Source of the DNA: CBDCVN01 sp965223045
GTDB taxonomy: Bacteria > Deinococcota > Deinococci > Deinococcales > Trueperaceae
Reading direction: 5' to 3'
DNA length: 64,000 bases
Assembly (NCBI GenBank): GCA_965223045.1
Contig: CBDCVN010000013.1
Location: forward strand, 1,860,001-1,924,000
The notes beneath the pieces are model-generated. The model was not told the DNA's origin. It saw nothing but the letters and a program-made list of their open reading frames with translations, and did not search any database. How positions within the stretch are numbered: position 1 is the stretch's first letter; each line of letters begins with the position of its first letter. Below are positions 35,351 to 44,951 of the stretch, one piece after another. The position numbers were made by a program, and so were the translations under genes.

Positions 35351-37213
35351 CTAACTTGGATTTATCATTTCAAGTTTTTTTACTTTCGCTTTTAAGTAAT
35401 TCTTGCTTGCTATTGTTGATTTTAAAAATCCACAAAAAGCTTTTTTACATTGCTCCAAGTCAACCTTTCCACCTGCATATAATGCTATATCGAGATCTGA
35501 GAATAGCTGTTCTACTTTCGGTGTAACAGAATTCGGGTTATGCTTCTTCAATTTGGTAAGGATAGTAACAAAAGAGGCATTATGTGGAGCGTCCCAGTGC
35601 TGGTTTGCGAAAACTTGCAGAAAATCTTTAAGCCCTTCCAATGTTTCAACACTTTCTATTACCGAAGCTTGAATTTTGGCCTTATTGGTTGGTTTAATAG
35701 GATGCAGAGAACGTTTTTCTGTTTTTTTCTGTTGTATTACTATACGCCAAAGATAAAACACTACCACCAATAACACAGCAATAATGCCTACTGCAACGCT
35801 TAAAAGTACGTAGATATAGTTTGGCAAATCGTTTTGTTCTATTATATTTGTCGATACAGTTCCCTGATCGAAGAGTGCAGTTTGTTGAGGTGCCACGGTT
35901 TGTGATAGGGTTTCTGGTGTAGCAGTTTCTGAATCAGTATCCTGTATGTCTAACTGTAAAGGTAGACCATCGGAACTAATCTCTATCTGTTGGGGTGCAA
36001 CAGTAGTGTAAACAACTTTATCTGCGTTAACATCCCACCACGGCACTTTAATTTCTGGTAAGGTGAGTAAGCCACTTTTTTGTGGAATAAGTGCATAGCG
36101 TTCCTCACGCCAGCCTGAGACAGTTTTCCCATCATCACTAATACCTTGACCAATTTCTGGTCTATCGGCATAAATCTTGAAACTATCGTCTAATATGATT
36201 TGTTTTTCAAGGTTTGGCAGTACTGATCCTACAGCCCCTTCTGCTGTTATTCTTAGGGTAAGTGTAAGCGGCTCACCAACTTTCGCATCTTCAAGACCTT
36301 CCAATTTGTCTGAAATTTCCAAACTGCTAAGGGGCAACCATGGATCTATGTTCGTTGCTGGTGGTTTGACATTCAACTCTATTTCTTCACTGGCAATAGT
36401 AAAAGGATCGTAGGTGGTAAACCCTCTGAAATTATCAAGCATGCCAAATGGGTCTGACATATCGAAAAATGGATCATTAGACAAACTGTTTGGGTGCTGG
36501 TTTTGAACCACAGATTCTACCTGTCCTTGAAAAACATAAGCAGGAATTTTAAGTGCGCCAGATTTTAGTGGTGTAATGAGATAATTTGCTTCCACCACCT
36601 TTACGAGCTTCCCTTGATGCTGTGCATCGTAAACTTTGGCATCACCCTGCTTTTCAGCAATTGCATCAGGAACAGTCAATTCAGAGATACCGACATCGGC
36701 TATGTTTTTTTTAGCAATCAACCTAACTTTGTAAAGCACAGGCTCATTTTGATAGGGACTTTTCTTGCTGACTTCAGCAGTTACAGAAAGTCTTTCAGGT
36801 GAGTTTGTATTGTCTGTTTGTGAAGAAGCCTTGTCAACATTGATTTCAATTGGATTTGATTTCAATTTCCCTTCATCTGTATCAATGCTAATGGACGGGA
36901 TTGTATAACTCCCTGATTTTGGCGCAACCAAGATTAATTGCCAATTAATGCTAGAAGATATGCGATTGTTGATAATAGATGTTTGTGATGACTGTCTATT
37001 TGAAGCAATTGTAAAATCTTTTTCAAGTTGGCTAAAATCAGGTCTTCCCTTGGGTGATGCACCAGATAAAGATAGCTCGAGGCGAAATCTTTCTCCTGCA
37101 ACCACTGAACTACGATCAGTTCTGGCTTCAAATGAAGCAGCAAAAACCTGCGTGCTCATAACCAGAAAGCACATCAGAACAATCTGTTTTATTGCTTTAA
37201 GTGAATTCACCAT
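35351..37213 (-). CDS. batD: BatD protein (oxygen tolerance)
   Basis: 620 residues. Signal peptide 1-25 (MCFLVMSTQVFA), long beta-rich periplasmic part with the BatD signature regions (RLELSLSGASPKGRPDFSQL; YALIPQKSGLLTLPEIKVPW), one TM helix at about 468-492, and a C-terminal cytosolic segment. Last gene of the Bat operon; overlaps the VWA/TPR gene by 7 bases. The family is linked to aerotolerance and envelope stress; the molecular role is not settled. Confidence 0.85.
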   Translation of the reverse strand: MVNSLKAIKQIVLMCFLVMSTQVFAASFEARTDRSSVVAGERFRLELSLSGASPKGRPDFSQLEKDFTIASNRQSSQTSIINNRISSSINWQLILVAPKSGSYTIPSISIDTDEGKLKSNPIEINVDKASSQTDNTNSPERLSVTAEVSKKSPYQNEPVLYKVRLIAKKNIADVGISELTVPDAIAEKQGDAKVYDAQHQGKLVKVVEANYLITPLKSGALKIPAYVFQGQVESVVQNQHPNSLSNDPFFDMSDPFGMLDNFRGFTTYDPFTIASEEIELNVKPPATNIDPWLPLSSLEISDKLEGLEDAKVGEPLTLTLRITAEGAVGSVLPNLEKQIILDDSFKIYADRPEIGQGISDDGKTVSGWREERYALIPQKSGLLTLPEIKVPWWDVNADKVVYTTVAPQQIEISSDGLPLQLDIQDTDSETATPETLSQTVAPQQTALFDQGTVSTNIIEQNDLPNYIYVLLSVAVGIIAVLLVVVFYLWRIVIQQKKTEKRSLHPIKPTNKAKIQASVIESVETLEGLKDFLQVFANQHWDAPHNASFVTILTKLKKHNPNSVTPKVEQLFSDLDIALYAGGKVDLEQCKKAFCGFLKSTIASKNYLKAKVKKLEMINPS

Positions 37214-39198
37214 GGTTTTTCTCCTTCCTCAGCACCTAATAGCTGGGATTCGATATAAAATTTATTTTTTAAAAATTCTTCTGGATTGCTATCTAAACGA
37301 TTCAACCACTGGTCAGCATTAATATCCAGCTGAGTGCGAGGTGGTGTTTGTATTGGACTACCTTCCACATTGTTATCTATTCTTTGTATGTTGTGTTGCC
37401 CCTCAGTTTCTACCCTATTTTGTTGCTCCTCTGGATTTTCCTTATTTTGGCCTTCTTGATAACTACTTTCTTGGGATTCTTCTTTTTCTGATTTATCTTC
37501 ATCATTTTCATTGCCAGATTTTTCCTGTTCTCCATACTTTTGTTCTTCAGAGTTTTGACTATACCTCTCCCCTTTCTGTTCTTGATCTCCTTCTTTGGCA
37601 TCAGCTTGCTCTTGATTCTGTCCCTCTTTTTGATTTTGCTTGTCCTGCTCTAAAGCATCTTTATTATTGTTACTAGAGTTCTGTTCTTGGCTCTGTTGAT
37701 CCTGACTATTCTGCTGCTGTTGATTCTGGTCATTATTTTGCTGCTCAAGCTCTTTTTGTTGCTCGAGCAATTTTCGAGCAATTTCCAGATTATGCCTTGC
37801 ATCTTCATGATCTGGACTATCCTTCAATAGATTCTCATAAGTTTCAATAGCCTGCTCAATTTGCCCACTCATAAGCTGTGCGTTACCGAGATTATAACTT
37901 GCAGCACTTTGAACTTCTGGTCTTTGCACTGCTTCAAAGTATTGAGCTGCATCCTCATAATTCCCAGCTTTGTACTGCGCAACTCCCTTATGGTAAACAT
38001 CACTGAACTTTTGAGTGGCCTGATCATATTGTTGCTGTTCTAACGCAGCTTTTCCCTGCTGCTGATTATTCAAGAACAAATTACGCCATTCAAAAGCCTG
38101 TGTAGGGGTAAGTTGCATCGTACACAAAAGCACTATCACTGCCGGGAATCTAGCGTTGCGCCTAAACCATGGTAAAACCAGAAGAATAATTGGTAATAAG
38201 AAAAGATAAAAATGCTCTTCCCAGAATAGTGCTGTTTTCTGCTCTTCTTTTTCTGCTTCAGTCGGTCCTTTTATATGTGATAGCACTGCTCTTGTATCGT
38301 CATCTAAGTAAGAAGCATGCTGATATAGGCTGCCTCTATCACTGGTTATGAGTTTTAGTTGGTTTTGCTCGAGCTTTGAGATAAAGGTTTTTCCAGCATC
38401 TTGAACAAACCCACCACGACCATCTGGTATTGGTGCACCTTCAACCGTTCCCAATCCTATAGCATGGATTTCTATACCTTTATTACGCAAATCTTGCTGT
38501 GTTGTTAATAACGTGGCATCACCATCATCAAATCCACCATCACTTAAAATCAAAATGTACTTGCTGTCCCCTGGCTCATTTATTAGCATATCGGCTGACA
38601 TGTTCAGTGCAGGGGCAAGGGTACTACCTTGTTTATACACTATATCAGTTGTTAACGAGGGTAAGATTTGTTTTAAAGCTTGTACATCATCAGTTAGTGG
38701 TGTAATCATATGGGGCACAGCATCAAAGGCAACAAGGCCAAATTTCATACCCTCACTATTACGTATAAAGTCCTCGATTTCTTGTCTAGCACGGATAAGG
38801 CGTGAAGGCTTTATATCCTCTGCATCCATAGAACGTGATATATCTAGTACTATAACAAGATTGTGCGCTGGAGTAAAAGCTTTTACTTCTGTATAATTCC
38901 AACGAGGCCCAGCCATAGCAAATAGAGCACAACTCCAGATAAGCGACCAAAGCAATAACGGTTGCCACAAGCTTTGTTTATGGGATTTCTGCTCTTCTTC
39001 ACCTAACAAATGTGGCAATAAATGTGGGTCAGCAAAGCCTTTAAGTTTTAGTTTTACTTCAGATCTATGATGACCACGGTACAACAGCATATAAAGCAGC
39101 CATAATACAGGCAGTGCGATTAAGCCATATAACCAACTTGGCGTGGCAAAATGAAAGCTAGTAGGTAAAACATTATTTAAAAAGTCAGGCAGTGCCAT
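37207..39198 (-). CDS. VWA-TPR membrane protein (BatB/BatC fusion)
   Basis: 663 residues. TM segments near 20-40 and 75-95, a VWA domain (about 90-290) with MIDAS motif DISRS, another TM near 330-350, TPR repeats (about 375-470; YNLGNAQLMSGQIEQAIETY) and a long Gln/Asn/Glu-rich tail of low complexity. Joining BatB and BatC in one chain is common in Proteobacteria. Overlaps both neighbours. Confidence 0.85.
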   Translation of the reverse strand: MALPDFLNNVLPTSFHFATPSWLYGLIALPVLWLLYMLLYRGHHRSEVKLKLKGFADPHLLPHLLGEEEQKSHKQSLWQPLLLWSLIWSCALFAMAGPRWNYTEVKAFTPAHNLVIVLDISRSMDAEDIKPSRLIRARQEIEDFIRNSEGMKFGLVAFDAVPHMITPLTDDVQALKQILPSLTTDIVYKQGSTLAPALNMSADMLINEPGDSKYILILSDGGFDDGDATLLTTQQDLRNKGIEIHAIGLGTVEGAPIPDGRGGFVQDAGKTFISKLEQNQLKLITSDRGSLYQHASYLDDDTRAVLSHIKGPTEAEKEEQKTALFWEEHFYLFLLPIILLVLPWFRRNARFPAVIVLLCTMQLTPTQAFEWRNLFLNNQQQGKAALEQQQYDQATQKFSDVYHKGVAQYKAGNYEDAAQYFEAVQRPEVQSAASYNLGNAQLMSGQIEQAIETYENLLKDSPDHEDARHNLEIARKLLEQQKELEQQNNDQNQQQQNSQDQQSQEQNSSNNNKDALEQDKQNQKEGQNQEQADAKEGDQEQKGERYSQNSEEQKYGEQEKSGNENDEDKSEKEESQESSYQEGQNKENPEEQQNRVETEGQHNIQRIDNNVEGSPIQTPPRTQLDINADQWLNRLDSNPEEFLKNKFYIESQLLGAEEGEKPW

Positions 39199-40219
39199 AA
39201 ATCATCTTTCCCCGCAACAAAGGCAATAGAGCGATTATGAATAGGCAAAGCAATGCTGCGCCAAGTGGATAGCGGTATAAAGGTGTACGGATTAAATATT
39301 GCCTTGTTTCAGATTTGCTTTTTTCAAGGCGATTGATTTGCTCATAGACCTTTCTTAGTGCTTCTGGATCGGTTGCTTGAAAATAATTGCCACCTGTTGT
39401 ATTAGCAATTTCCTCGAGCAACTCTTCATCTAAATTCATTTCTACCATAACAATACGATCATATCGGTTAGGGTAAGGAACACGCCCCTTGCTACCTATA
39501 CCTATAGTGTAGATTTTAATGCCATAATCTTTAGCCAACTTTGCTGCCTGAGTAGGAGGGATAGAACTTGCTGTATCCTCACCATCAGTCAATAAAATAA
39601 TGATGCGGGATTTTTCAGGTTGTTGACGTAGGGATTTGACAGCTAGTCCAATAGCATCACCAATTGCTGTGCTATCTCCAGCCATGCTTATAGCTGTATC
39701 ATTCAGCATTTTAGCAACAGAGTCTGTATCTTGTGTTAGTGGTACATATTGATAGGCATAATCACCAAATAACACCAAACCAACACGATCATTTTTCCTA
39801 TCATTTACAAAATTGCCGACAACTACCTTGGCTACATCCAGTCGATTAACCCTTTGTCTTTCAGTTGAAAAATCAAGAGCACGCATAGAACGAGACAAAT
39901 CCACAGCTAATATAATGTCATAGCCCTGATTTTCAATTTCGGTCAACTGATCAACAATTTGTGGACGCATCAATGCTAGGGTCAAAAAAACCCAAAAGAG
40001 TGCTAGCAAAAGTGTAAACAGGGAGTTGCTGTATTTTTGCGTAGGAGTATAGCCACCAAAAGCATCTTTTAGTCTATCCATATGTGGAAAACGAATAATT
40101 GGCAAAGATACGTTACGTTTGACAGAAGGCGACAACCAGTGCACGAGCAAGGGCAAAATTAGCAGCAAAGCCATCCACAGCCATTCAAAATGTAGACTTT
40201 TCAGGGTTGAAAAGAGCAT
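39185..40219 (-). CDS. batA: VWA membrane protein (BatA type)
   Basis: 344 residues. Two N-terminal TM helices (about 13-30, 65-85), VWA domain (about 90-280) with MIDAS DLSRS and ILLTDGEDT, and a C-terminal TM helix (about 315-335). Probably forms a membrane complex with the VWA-TPR protein and MoxR. 14-bp overlap with the next gene, stop adjacent to the DUF4381 gene. Confidence 0.85.
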   Translation of the reverse strand: MLFSTLKSLHFEWLWMALLLILPLLVHWLSPSVKRNVSLPIIRFPHMDRLKDAFGGYTPTQKYSNSLFTLLLALFWVFLTLALMRPQIVDQLTEIENQGYDIILAVDLSRSMRALDFSTERQRVNRLDVAKVVVGNFVNDRKNDRVGLVLFGDYAYQYVPLTQDTDSVAKMLNDTAISMAGDSTAIGDAIGLAVKSLRQQPEKSRIIILLTDGEDTASSIPPTQAAKLAKDYGIKIYTIGIGSKGRVPYPNRYDRIVMVEMNLDEELLEEIANTTGGNYFQATDPEALRKVYEQINRLEKSKSETRQYLIRTPLYRYPLGAALLCLFIIALLPLLRGKMIYGTA

Positions 40220-40699
40220 CTATTTCAACCATCTTTCTGCTGCTTTTATAAGGACCTTAAAATCATTATTATTGACGATTTTAGAGCCGCTTGGCATATA
40301 GGGTGCTTCAATAAGAACCTTACCTTTTTCTGGCCAATCAAAATTTTGAGGATCATGGTCTTTGAGCCAATTCAACCATTTTCCCCCTTCCAATCCTGCA
40401 CAGTTTTTGCGTCCATATTTATGAATCGCAAGACGACGCATAATTTCAGACAAAGCAGTAGCTTTTTCTTTATAATCTGAAAGTGTGTGAATTTCTGTGA
40501 AAAGTGGTTTTATCTTTTCAATGTGGTTCGTAGCTTTCTTTACCCTCCAATGACGATAAATAACTAGCCCTATACAAAAACATAAAATCAAAGCAGCTAA
40601 AATCCACCAACCCAGTGCGAGTGGCCACCAACTCACATCATCAATACCTTGAATGTCTCTAATCTGCGATAGAAGTTGCTGTGCTTGACCTTGTTCCAT
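40220..40699 (-). CDS. DUF4381 membrane protein
   Basis: 159 residues with one TM helix (about 25-50, LGWWILAALILCFCIGLVIY) and a cytosolic C-terminal helical domain. Small standard member of gamma-proteobacterial-style Bat operons, between DUF58 and the first VWA gene. Its start overlaps the DUF58 gene by 41 bases. Confidence 0.8.
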   Translation of the reverse strand: MEQGQAQQLLSQIRDIQGIDDVSWWPLALGWWILAALILCFCIGLVIYRHWRVKKATNHIEKIKPLFTEIHTLSDYKEKATALSEIMRRLAIHKYGRKNCAGLEGGKWLNWLKDHDPQNFDWPEKGKVLIEAPYMPSGSKIVNNNDFKVLIKAAERWLK

Positions 40700-41612
40700 G
40701 CACAGATCTTCCTTTCTGTTTGCCCCGTTTTAACCCACTGATTAGATCCTTGTAAACATCACCATTTGTTTGTAAAGGCACATAGTCAAGTCCAAGTGAA
40801 AAAACTATATTTTGCAGCTTTTTTCGGTTGTCTTTCCAATAAGATTCATAATACAAATTACCTTTTTTATCCTTCGTATTCACAATGAGTGTCTCACCTG
40901 AATCATTATTGAATGTGGCTGGTCCAATAGTTGGCATAAATTTGTCGGCAACATCATTAACTACAACCAGAATAACATCTGTGTGACGACGCAAATTACT
41001 TAAGGCTTTTTTCAAATCTTTGCTAAGCACCAGAAAATCACTGATTATAAAAACCAAAGCACCTGAGGGCAAGGCTTTATTCAAATAATGCAAATGGTCT
41101 TCTAGCATGATGGATTCCTTGTGGTAATCTTTCTGATCACAAAGTTGTTTAAGTATATGCCAAAGTGCTTGTCTTGAACGTGCAGGATCAACAAACATCA
41201 TTCCATTAGGTACATTGCCAAAGAAAGACCCGCCGATGCGATAATTTTCTTGGCTTGCCATCCAACCTAAAAGTGCTGCTGCACGTGCTGCCTGCACAGA
41301 TTTAAATGTGCCACGTGTTCCAAAACGCATAGTTAGATTTACATCAGTGCAAATAATTATGCTGCGCTTACGCTCTTCTGTAAATAGTTTTAAGTGTGGT
41401 GTGCCAGTGCGTGCTGTTACCCGCCAATCTATATTACGCACATCATCACCAGGTACATATTCACGCACCTCTTCAAATTCCAGTCCCTTACCACGAAAAG
41501 GGGAACGGTGATCGCCTGAGGCTATCATATGAACTTTTCGCCGTGAGGTCAAATTTATTCTCGAGGTACGGTAACCCAATTGTAACAACTCATCAAAATC
41601 AGGGTAGATCAT
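40659..41612 (-). CDS. DUF58 domain protein
   Basis: 317 residues. Contains GDHRSPFRGKGLEFEEVREY, then VPGDDVRNIDWRVTARTG, the DUF58 hallmark, followed by a VWA-like fold (SIIICTDVNLTMRFG; VFIISDFLVLS). DUF58 proteins work with MoxR ATPases. Starts 15 bases after moxR. Confidence 0.88.
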   Translation of the reverse strand: MIYPDFDELLQLGYRTSRINLTSRRKVHMIASGDHRSPFRGKGLEFEEVREYVPGDDVRNIDWRVTARTGTPHLKLFTEERKRSIIICTDVNLTMRFGTRGTFKSVQAARAAALLGWMASQENYRIGGSFFGNVPNGMMFVDPARSRQALWHILKQLCDQKDYHKESIMLEDHLHYLNKALPSGALVFIISDFLVLSKDLKKALSNLRRHTDVILVVVNDVADKFMPTIGPATFNNDSGETLIVNTKDKKGNLYYESYWKDNRKKLQNIVFSLGLDYVPLQTNGDVYKDLISGLKRGKQKGRSVHGTRSSTATSIAD

Positions 41613-41627
41613 GACGTGCTTCTTTAC

Positions 41628-42614
41628 TTACGGTATAGCAACAACATCGAGCAGAGTCGTTATGATTTGATCGCGTGATACACCTTCAGCCTCAGCCTCA
41701 AAAGTCGGTATTATACGGTGACGCATGATGTTGAGTGTAACCTGTTGAATATGGTATGGGGAAACATAAGAGGAACCCTCCAACCAAGCAAGCGCCTTGG
41801 CCGCTTGGACGGTGCCAAGTGTGGCACGTGGAGAGGCTCCAAATTGTAACCAGCCTGCAAGTTCTTCACTATATTGTTCGGCTTTGCGTGTGGCACTAAC
41901 TAGTGACACTACATAATGGCGCAGCTTATCATCAATGTAAATTTCCGCAATTTCTTTACGTGCAGAAAAGATTTCTTCTTGTTTAATCACAGGAATAGCT
42001 TGTTTATCTTTGTCCTCTTTGCTTTCAAGTGCTTCATCAAGTTTAAGAATTTCAAGCTCCTCATCGTGATCGGGGTAATCAACGTTGACATGCATCAAAA
42101 AACGATCAAGCTGCGCTTCTGGCAAGTTGTAAGTACCTTCTTGCTCTACAGGATTTTGTGTGGCCAGCACCATATAAAGTTTAGGAAGTTTGTAGGTATA
42201 ATGCCCAACTGAAACTTGTTTTTCCTCCATTGCTTCTAACAGTGCAGATTGCACTTTAGCTGGAGCACGATTAATTTCATCAGCTAGTATGATGTTATTG
42301 AACAATGGGCCTTTGCGAAAATCAAATTCACTTTTTTCGTGTAGATAAATTTCCGTACCGATTAAATCAGAAGGAAGCAAATCAGGCGTGAATTGGATAC
42401 GCATGAAATCACCTTCAAGAGCATCTGCCAATGTTTTAGCTGCCGTGGTTTTAGCTAGGCCCGGCATGCCCTCGATCAACATATGCCCATTGCAAAGGAG
42501 CGTTAAGATCATTGAGCGAATCAAATCTTCCTGACCAATAATTCGTGCACTCATAGCTTCTTGTAAAACATTAAGTTTATGGGTTTTGATAGTCATTTCT
42601 GCATTGCTACTCAT
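41628..42614 (-). CDS. moxR: MoxR-family AAA+ ATPase
   Basis: 328 residues. Walker A IEGMPGLAKTTAAKTLA, Walker B NIILADEINRAPAKVQ, sensor region VLATQNPVEQEGTY, Arg-finger DRFLMHV. First gene of the Bat operon; a chaperone-like ATPase that is thought to act with the VWA proteins. Confidence 0.93.
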   Translation of the reverse strand: MSSNAEMTIKTHKLNVLQEAMSARIIGQEDLIRSMILTLLCNGHMLIEGMPGLAKTTAAKTLADALEGDFMRIQFTPDLLPSDLIGTEIYLHEKSEFDFRKGPLFNNIILADEINRAPAKVQSALLEAMEEKQVSVGHYTYKLPKLYMVLATQNPVEQEGTYNLPEAQLDRFLMHVNVDYPDHDEELEILKLDEALESKEDKDKQAIPVIKQEEIFSARKEIAEIYIDDKLRHYVVSLVSATRKAEQYSEELAGWLQFGASPRATLGTVQAAKALAWLEGSSYVSPYHIQQVTLNIMRHRIIPTFEAEAEGVSRDQIITTLLDVVAIP

Positions 42615-42684
42615 TAGTTCTTCATTATTCTTTCTTGAACATTGAGGATATTTTAAACTAGCTCAAAAAACTTTTTCAATATAT

Positions 42685-43215
42685 TTAATCGGACACTTTG
42701 AGTTCATATCTAAAAACATAATATGGGCCAACCTGCCTTTCACTATGTTTTGTAAATCCATTTCTTTCATAAAAGCTACATAGTTTTGGCCTAGGCACAG
42801 AATCAAGCCTCAGATAGGTGCGCCCTAATTCTTTGGTTTTTCTTTTGGCCCAGTTAATCATCTCTGCTGACACACCTGATCCAGCTACATTTCTCTTTAC
42901 TGCTAAACGATGTATGAAAGCAGATTCACCAACAAGAACATCTGGCCAGAATAGAGTATCTTCTAGTTGAAATTTAAAAGTCCCGACGGGGTTTTCATCT
43001 TGCCAAGCAATGTAGTATAAGCCACTAAACACATCTTCTCTTATGTTGCTTAGTGCTATCTCATCACCTTGCCAAAGTTGTTGATTTATAGAAGTTAACC
43101 ACTCAGCAGCCTCAGTTAGTATTGAAGATATGTGATTTATATCGGTTGCTCGAGCTTGCCGCACATCACTTTTAACACCTTTACTTTTTATATCCTCAGC
43201 ATACATAGCTCTCAA
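42685..43215 (-). CDS. GNAT-family acetyltransferase
   Basis: 176 residues. GNAT core with FIHRLAVKRNVAGSGVSAEM (CoA loop), AKRKTKELGRTYLRLDSVP and FYERNGFTKH. Overlaps the rlmB-like gene by 4 bases, so translation is coupled. Substrate unknown. Confidence 0.8.
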   Translation of the reverse strand: MRAMYAEDIKSKGVKSDVRQARATDINHISSILTEAAEWLTSINQQLWQGDEIALSNIREDVFSGLYYIAWQDENPVGTFKFQLEDTLFWPDVLVGESAFIHRLAVKRNVAGSGVSAEMINWAKRKTKELGRTYLRLDSVPRPKLCSFYERNGFTKHSERQVGPYYVFRYELKVSD

Positions 43216-43940
43216 ACCTGCTTACGTCCTCTAACAACCTGATAAATTAAAATACCAGCAGCTACAGAAGCGTTAAGAGATTTTACTTGTCCTCCCATAG
43301 GTAAATTCACAAGGTCGTCACACTTTTCGCGCACAAGACGGCGCATCCCAGATCCCTCAGATCCAATAACTAAGGCAACGGACCTGTTCCAATCAATCTG
43401 TTGTGGCTCGTTTGTTGCTTCAGCAACTGCACCATAGAGCCATACATCTTGTTTTTTAAGTTCATCCATATAGCGGGGTAAATTCTTGACTTGCACAAGG
43501 GGTAAATGCATTGCTGCACCAGCACTAACCTTTGCCACTATTGGAGATAGAGAGGTGCTGCGCCTTTCTTCTGTAATAACACCATGAGCCCCTAGAACCT
43601 CAGCGCTGCGAATGATGGCCCCATAATTATGGGCGTCAGTCACTTGATCTAAAAGAATAAGTAGTGGCCTTTCCCCTCTGCTATTAGCAAGATTAAAAGG
43701 TGCTTCAGGTTCACTATAGTTAAGTTCAGGTATTTCAGCCACAATGCCTTGGTGGTGGGTGGTTCGTAAGGCTTTATCAAGTTCAATGCGTGGCACATAC
43801 TCTACAATAACTCCTTGCTTGTGCGCTAGCACCTCTAGGCTTTTAGACGTAGATTTCTGCAAGCCTCTTGCCAACATTAAGCGTTCAACTTTCTTTTGTT
43901 GTAAAGCCTCTAGTATAGTTTGTTTGCCATAAATTAGCAT
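43212..43940 (-). CDS. rlmB: RlmB-like 23S rRNA 2'-O-methyltransferase (SpoU/TrmH family)
   Basis: 242 residues. N-terminal substrate-binding domain (YGKQTILEALQQKKVERL) and SPOUT domain with motif 1 LLILLDQVTDAHNYGAIIRS, motif 2 ALVIGSEGSGMRRLV and motif 3 NLPMGGQVKSLNASVAAGIL. Probably methylates a G in 23S rRNA; family members differ in target, so the symbol is by similarity. Confidence 0.85.
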   Translation of the reverse strand: MLIYGKQTILEALQQKKVERLMLARGLQKSTSKSLEVLAHKQGVIVEYVPRIELDKALRTTHHQGIVAEIPELNYSEPEAPFNLANSRGERPLLILLDQVTDAHNYGAIIRSAEVLGAHGVITEERRSTSLSPIVAKVSAGAAMHLPLVQVKNLPRYMDELKKQDVWLYGAVAEATNEPQQIDWNRSVALVIGSEGSGMRRLVREKCDDLVNLPMGGQVKSLNASVAAGILIYQVVRGRKQV

Positions 43941-43967
43941 TTTCAGTGTTTTCCAATCGGCTATTTC

Positions 43968-44630
43968 TTAGCTAAACGACAATGATGCAAGTAGTTCGCT
44001 CAGCTCACTAAGATCATCAATGATACCATCAGCACTTTCTGGTGCAGAATAATATTTATTTCGCCTCCAGATACCTTGTAACCCAAACTGTTGAGCAGCT
44101 ACAACGTCTTTCTCTGGATGATCGCCAATGTATACAGCTTGGCTTGCCAAAACACCAAGTTGATTAACACAACGCTCAAAAATGACAGGATTCGGCTTTT
44201 TTACACCTTCCTCCTCTGAAATTTTGATGACATCAAAGTAGTTACGAATGCCAGCATTATTAATTTTTGCATTTTGCACCTTACTAAACCCATTAGTAAT
44301 TAATGCCAATTTGTAGTTAGAACTTAGTGTTTTTAGTGCAGCAACTACATTGGTAAATAAAATAGGTTCTTTGCCATATTCTTTTTGGAAATCAGCAAGT
44401 AGCTTATCACTAATGCTAAGTGAGTATTTATTACAAACTCGAGCATACAGAACTCCCTTTGCTGTGTAGCCATTATTATCATATTGTTGACAAGTTGAGA
44501 TAAATTCATTTTTAGAAACAGATTTTAGATCAGTTTGAAACTTTGAATACTGCTTTTCTAGAAAACGCTTAAATGTTGCTGTTCTGTCTAAAAGTGTTTG
44601 GTCAAGGTCAAAAATAACTGCTTGGAGCAT
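43968..44630 (-). CDS. HAD-superfamily hydrolase (YjjG-like)
   Basis: 220 residues. Motif I VIFDLDQTLLDRT, motif II LALITNGFSK, motif III Lys in EEGVKKPNPVIFE, motif IV YIGDHPEKDVVAA. Likely a phosphatase on small phosphorylated metabolites. Upstream of rlmB on the same strand. Confidence 0.85.
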   Translation of the reverse strand: MLQAVIFDLDQTLLDRTATFKRFLEKQYSKFQTDLKSVSKNEFISTCQQYDNNGYTAKGVLYARVCNKYSLSISDKLLADFQKEYGKEPILFTNVVAALKTLSSNYKLALITNGFSKVQNAKINNAGIRNYFDVIKISEEEGVKKPNPVIFERCVNQLGVLASQAVYIGDHPEKDVVAAQQFGLQGIWRRNKYYSAPESADGIIDDLSELSELLASLSFS

Positions 44631-44776
44631 GGAAATAGTTTAATACTACTAAAGTCTAATTAATTTTCTGATTCTAATGGATTCTGAGTCTGCTAGAAAT
44701 TACATGCAAGAGATTGATAGTTGATATTAAAAACGATTAGTGGATAAAAGCATTTATCATAAAACACGTGGTGGAA

Positions 44777-44828
44777 GGGTTCGAGTTTTTTAACCCCTAC
44801 AATTGATGCCCCGAAAAATTCAGCGGGG
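44777..44828. ncRNA. Two hairpins between divergent genes, possible structured RNA
   Basis: GGGTT/AACCC (44777-44796) and CCCCG/CGGGG (44809-44828) lie in the 321-bp gap between the divergent HAD and sprT genes. They cannot be terminators of either, so a leader structure for sprT or a small RNA is possible. GGTTCGA occurs here, but no tRNA folds around it. Confidence 0.25.
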
Positions 44829-44951
44829 ATTTTAAGGACTTGAAGATGCAATTTTATGTGCCCAACTCACTATAAATATCCTTATCTTATCACGCTGAAA
44901 GGTGCTCTAAGAGCATAAAACACTTAGGCTAGAATGTTAAAGTGAAAATTG

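Noticed and set aside
44770..44800. GGTTCGA resembling a tRNA T-loop
   Set aside because: No acceptor, D or anticodon stem can be formed around it.
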